Below, piece by piece: positions 60,901-64,000 of a stretch of DNA of 64,000 nt. Under the pieces are notes generated by a model that was given only the letters and a program-made list of their open reading frames with translations, had not been told where the DNA came from and did no database searches. The stretch is from NCBI RefSeq assembly GCF_012273895.1, contig NW_024045134.1, positions 1,922,001 through 1,986,000 on the forward strand. The letters run 5' to 3'. Position 1 is the first letter of the stretch, and each line of letters opens with the position of its first letter. Source of the DNA: Zerene cesonia. Its lineage: Eukaryota; Arthropoda; Insecta; Lepidoptera; Pieridae. The translations under genes and the position numbers were made by a program.

Positions 60901-63815
60901 CTACTAAATGCGCCTGGGTTCGCCCGGGTGAACCAAGGATTGTTGTAGTTCCATTTAAATCCATTCTGTAGTTTTTGCGTGAAAGTGTAATAGACATCCA
61001 CCCATCCAATCTTATAAACTTTAGTGTTTTTAATATTAGTAGGATATGGGGAAGGTGGTTTATTCATACTTAATATTTTTTACATGTATTTGATTATGGT
61101 GTAGTTAGTGGTTATATTGGTTTTAAATAATTAAAGTAAACCTACTGAACCGATTTTGATGAAGCCCCGCAGATAGATAGATTAGAAGTTAGAGATGGGC
61201 GAAAATATAAAAAATTTAAGGGTGAAATAATAAGATGATATTTATATATAATGTTGTGTGTATATTGAAACGTGCGAAAAAGAAATTATGTAAAAATTAT
61301 GTTTAAATAATAATATATTTATGTATATATTTCAGGTCAAGTCTCTAACGATGACGAGGAGCAACCCACCGCCGTCGAATTACAAACCGTCAAAGTTGCA
61401 TCAAATGTGGTGAGTTTGTTTTAGTTGTTTACAAAAAAAATCTATTTACTAATTTATCCTATTAGTGATACTATTTATCGACATTACATTATATGATTAC
61501 TTCTAAAATTGGCTGCAACGATTTTGATGTATTTTTTTGATACCTCGACCCTTTCCTGAATGAAAATGGGTCTCGACAGATAGACCGACAAACCGACAAT
61601 AATGTGATGCTATATGGATTCCGTTTTACCCCTTTTGCGATACACATTTGACTGAATTACACGATAATCGTTGCAGCCGTTTTGTACTGAAGATATTTAA
61701 CACACGACGCATGATCTAACTCGCAATACTAATATCTTTCATACATGAAAAAAAAAAAAATTTATAAATGCCATTTTAATGAGCACGGGTTGTACATTCA
61801 TTTCACTCACTATTATCATTAAAATCCCTTATCAAACGATAGTAGCTCGTATAAATATATATAAATACAGCGCTGATTCACGTGCTACGTATTCCGTCTT
61901 GTGTTTAGTTTATCTCATGTTTTATAAGACAGTTTTTTTTTATTATCTTTGTTTTGTCGCGGCCGGCGAGGGCGTTCACATCATGGACTCGATTGTTTTT
62001 GTATAGATTTCAACATTTGTCTCGTGGTTACTAATGGTTGCACTAAAATCTAGTAGGCCACTTCCCATACGATCTTGTAACGGAAATATTTAATGCAATT
62101 TGTTAAAGCTTGATTTTGATGAAGGTTTCGTGATCGTATCGTCGCTAAAGAAGGTTTTTCTTAAATAACATACAAATTTGACTCATAACAAATATTTATT
62201 TTCAAACACAATGCCGCAACACTGACAAGTATCTTAGTTTCATAGACCTGCATTAACAAAATGGACACAAATAGATAAAAATACACAACAAGCTTCCAAG
62301 CCTGCTTACTATAACGCTTTAATTGTCTCTCATTTTGATCGTGTCAGAATGGTTTGACAGAATTGGTGGTCAGCTAAATATTTATTGTCAATGGCGTTCC
62401 ATTGAAACAATCGGATCTATTCGAATCGCTGAAATTGCCATGTGCAGCTATATCACGGGATATTTTCATTGGCAACACTGAGAATTGTCTCATCGAAACA
62501 TCATTACAACGCATATACCATTATGACTAGGATTTAGTTTTTGCAGAATAGTTTTAATGTAGTTTTTGCAGAATACAATGCATTTTATTGATTACAGTAT
62601 ATAATGGACCAATTGAATCCCAACTGACTTGGGTCTTTGGAATGGTTCTGGCTTGAAAAGTAACAGATATAAACTGCTACTCTTCTCACAAACGCATGAT
62701 ACCCACATGGACATTGGACTCTATGGTAATCCAGACTAGCATATCTCCATATAATGTGTATGAAAATTTATCAAATTCGATCATCGTTTTTACGGGAAAG
62801 AGTCAGATAATTTTTCGCTTTAATACTGTCAGTAATTTTCAACTTATTCGCAAGATATAGGTCCATTTTCACAATCTGGTGATAAAGTACTGAAAGTCTA
62901 TTTAACACTATAACGTATATATTCATATCTTCTATTATAAAAGTACAGAAAAGGAAGGACATAAATAAAAGCATGTACCACCGATTCGACCATATTACAG
63001 CAAATAATTCATATTTCGCTTCTATGAAATAAAATCTACAATGCGATAGTAACTCTGCCTGCCTCATCTTCACGCCAAAACCACTCAAATGAATCACACT
63101 AAGCAGTATATTATCATAGTTATCATTAATTAATTTCGAATTAAATGCCCAATCATGATGGTTACTTTAGTAGTTTAATCTTTATTTAATGCTTGCTGGA
63201 TCCCAAATCTGTCCCCTTATTAAATATGATTCACCGCTTCCTCGGAACTGTGGTTAACGTTTGAACGTAGAATCGAGGGCATCTGAGTTCGATTCCCGGT
63301 GGGAATCAGTGAAACAGATATATATCATCTGCCCCATACCTCACTAGGGGACACGGGACTTCACTCTACCAAAACTATTACTCATTACTACACTATTAAA
63401 ATATTCTTTCAATTCCTTACACATTGAATTTCTCTGGAATAAATTTAAATGTGATATTTATTTCTACCATGAATTTTTATATTAATGACATTCCATCTTA
63501 TCTTGGCGAATTGGCCGTTATAAATTGACGACAAATACTGCAACCGTCCCTTTCTTTTGTTTTGATTTTTATGAGATGGCAACATTTAATGAAAATTAAT
63601 TTCATAACATATTAAGATTATATATCTGTCCAATGTGAACAAAATGTTTGTAAAAGCGAATAAAACTATTCCGAATGTCACCCTTATGAACATTGGCATT
63701 CGGTCTATTTTCAATTAAACGATATCTCTTACAGAATGTATCATCCGGCATGAAACGGCGCCATTGGCAGATGAAAGCGCTGAACGCACGCGCTGTACGC
63801 AGCGATAATATTTGA
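51915..63815 (+). CDS. SPSB3: SPRY domain-containing SOCS box protein 3 (SPSB3)
   Basis: Substrate receptor for an Elongin B/C-Cullin ubiquitin ligase; human SPSB3 has been reported to target nuclear cGAS. Exons: 51915-52056, 54049-54245, 56057-56279, 59833-60063, 61336-61409, 63735-63815; all phases match, 315 aa. The N-terminus has a Cys-rich piece ending CTCGEDND. The SPRY domain (about residues 48-215) contains EWNWEQPNG, FHPFYSSGTAAVRGDAPL, HYYWEIKI, YGTDIMVGLGTS, SYGLSYRGTVKHN and GTLEFYLNRR, then YPMLCSTAAQSSM. A SOCS-box-like part follows, with SLLVDAAKIL (224-233) and LPPGL (245-249). The last exon adds a basic tail of 26 residues and lies 2.3 kb downstream; without it the frame would read on a few codons into the intron and stop. 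The 1000-N gap is intronic. Confidence 0.93.
53669..53818 (-). mobile_element. Helitron-like non-autonomous element, divergent
   Basis: CTAGTTGTGCCCTCGGATTC at the start, then TATAGCCCATATGTTGCCAA and TCATCAAAATTAGTCCAGTA. The layout follows the second Helitron-like subfamily. Confidence 0.5.
53822..54008 (+). mobile_element. A-tailed SINE-like element upstream of an SPSB3 exon
   Basis: Pyrimidine-rich start, then GGCGGTGGTGATCGCTTACC, GGCGAAGCACCAGCACAGTT and CCCGCTCTGACATAAAAATG. Host sense; it ends about 40 bp before the exon at 54049. Confidence 0.8.
54365..54475 (-). mobile_element. A-tailed SINE-like element
   Basis: T-run, ATGTCATGGCCGACAATAGA, GCTGGCGGATCG, then CCCATGAACGTTTGGAGAGG. 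Opposite orientation to the host gene. Confidence 0.7.
54804..55803. other. Assembly gap of 1000 N
   Basis: Placeholder gap in the SPSB3 intron between 54245 and 56057. The right flank is the 3' part of a Helitron. ORFs crossing it are artefacts. Confidence 0.97.
55804..55922 (+). mobile_element. Lep1-like Helitron, 3' part, cut by the gap
   Basis: CGTAGATAGCTGGACAACTG, CGATATTCCTACGGGATACG, then TTTCAACCGCGGGTCACAGC and TAG. The 5' part lies in the N gap. Confidence 0.75.
57425..57655 (-). mobile_element. A-tailed SINE-like element, rearranged
   Basis: TTTTTTATGTAATACCGGGC and GATGGTAAGCG at the left, then CCTACTCACCGAACGAAACA and ACCTTCCCCGGTGCCGAAAA at the right, as in 31410-31744, with changed sequence between. 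Confidence 0.65.
59016..59195 (-). mobile_element. Lep1-like non-autonomous Helitron
   Basis: It begins CTAGCTGCGCCCCGCGGTTT and ends with ATAATATTATTAGG and a second TAGTAGGATAGGA. It has a short deletion after AATATCGTGATA compared with 37223-37423. It lies in an SPSB3 intron. Confidence 0.8.
59661..59830 (+). repeat. 33-bp tandem repeat abutting an SPSB3 splice acceptor
   Basis: GCTAGCATTTCGTT recurs at 59661, 59695, 59728, 59761 and 59794 (spacing 34, 33, 33, 33). Each unit also has TACAGGGTGTTG or a variant and a T-run. The last unit's T-run leads directly into TTCAACAG, the acceptor for the exon at 59833. ORFs here (59659-59916, 59693-59989) arise because 33 is a multiple of 3. Confidence 0.9.
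60093..60265 (+). mobile_element. Lep1-like non-autonomous Helitron, 5858 type
   Basis: GTTTGTTACTCTTTCACACG, CTCGATAAGCGCATAGGCTA, GGTACCACGCGAGGACGCCC, then TTATAGCTAG. Matches 5858-6023. Confidence 0.7.
60901..61046 (-). mobile_element. Lep1-like Helitron, degenerate
   Basis: GGGTTCGCCCGGGTGAACCA near the left end, TTTTGCGTGAAAGTGTAATA in the middle, and TTTTTAATATTAGTAGGA at the right end. Confidence 0.6.
61410..63734. other. Last SPSB3 intron
   Basis: 2.3 kb, AT-rich. Contains the SINE at 63236-63366; nothing else recognised. The ORFs at 61779-62006 and 62771-63097 lack a coding look. Confidence 0.55.
63236..63366 (+). mobile_element. tRNA-derived SINE, decayed
   Basis: ACTGTGGTTAACGTTTGAAC, a GAGTTCGATTCCCGGTGGGA B-box stretch and CCTCACTAGGGGACACGGGA match 11548-11754. 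No target duplication is visible. Confidence 0.75.
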
Positions 63816-64000
63816 TGCGCAGCGCTTTTTGCGCTTTTTGTCTATATTTGAACGGTGTTAAATAGGGAGACAGTTATGAAAAATGCTTCCTTCTCTGTCT
63901 AACACCTTAAAATCGACACTTTTATTACTAATTGTCACTAATTTAGATAGTGTTGGCCAAAGAGAGAGATGCATAACCTTGTATCGTCTCCCTTTCACAT
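63816..64000 (+). other. Start of the SPSB3 3' UTR
   Basis: Non-coding sequence after the stop at 63813-63815; no AATAAA before the window ends. Confidence 0.5.

Noticed and set aside
62771..63097. 108-aa ORF on the - strand in the last SPSB3 intron
   Set aside because: AT-rich, no splice context or recognisable domain; treated as chance.

Overview
The window is eukaryotic nuclear DNA, almost certainly from a butterfly or moth. It is AT-rich, the genes are split into many short exons with GT-AG introns, and the introns and spacers carry repeat types typical of Lepidoptera: Lep1-type non-autonomous Helitrons ending in CTAG after a GC-rich hairpin, tRNA-derived SINEs, and a SINE ending in TGATGATGA. 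There are four assembly gaps: three of exactly 1000 N (1251-2250, 40199-41198, 54804-55803) and one of 10 N (31904-31913). No bacterial operon, CRISPR array or intact virus was seen.

I reassembled six genes exon by exon; every junction listed keeps the reading frame. (1) PFKFB, 6-phosphofructo-2-kinase/fructose-2,6-bisphosphatase, + strand, 9802-18458, with alternative C-terminal exons. (2) A Dbf4/Chiffon-type regulatory subunit of Cdc7 kinase, + strand, 22141-29391, including a tiny first exon. (3) Mitochondrial acyl carrier protein (ND-ACP/NDUFAB1), - strand, 32159-33640, with two mutually exclusive middle exons only 32 bp apart. (4) HID1, + strand, 34090-44041, complete at 784 aa. (5) An unrecognised 230-aa protein with two hydrophobic segments and two PPxY-type motifs, - strand, 47897-49928, with a 5' non-coding exon near 51362. 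(6) SPSB3, a SPRY-domain SOCS-box protein, + strand, 51915-63815, whose last small exon lies 2.3 kb beyond the previous one.

Layout: 1-9.8 kb is a gene-poor, repeat-bearing spacer. It holds a palindromic inverted-repeat transposon with a perfect 9-bp target duplication and internal 162-bp repeats. PFKFB and Chiffon run in tandem; Chiffon and ND-ACP converge. ND-ACP and HID1 are divergent across 449 bp. HID1 and the PPxY gene converge. The PPxY gene and SPSB3 are divergent across roughly 0.4 kb. The genes have unrelated housekeeping roles (glycolytic control, replication initiation, mitochondrial fatty acid synthesis/complex I, secretory trafficking, ubiquitin ligation), so there is no pathway cluster.

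The observations I rate highest are the sterically enforced exon choice in ND-ACP, repeated placement of short transposon ends just upstream of 3' splice sites (including a PFKFB acceptor with no pyrimidine tract before the catalytic-histidine exon), a possible internal promoter in Chiffon, the foldback transposon, and the unrecognised PPxY membrane protein. No clearly new multi-gene system was found.
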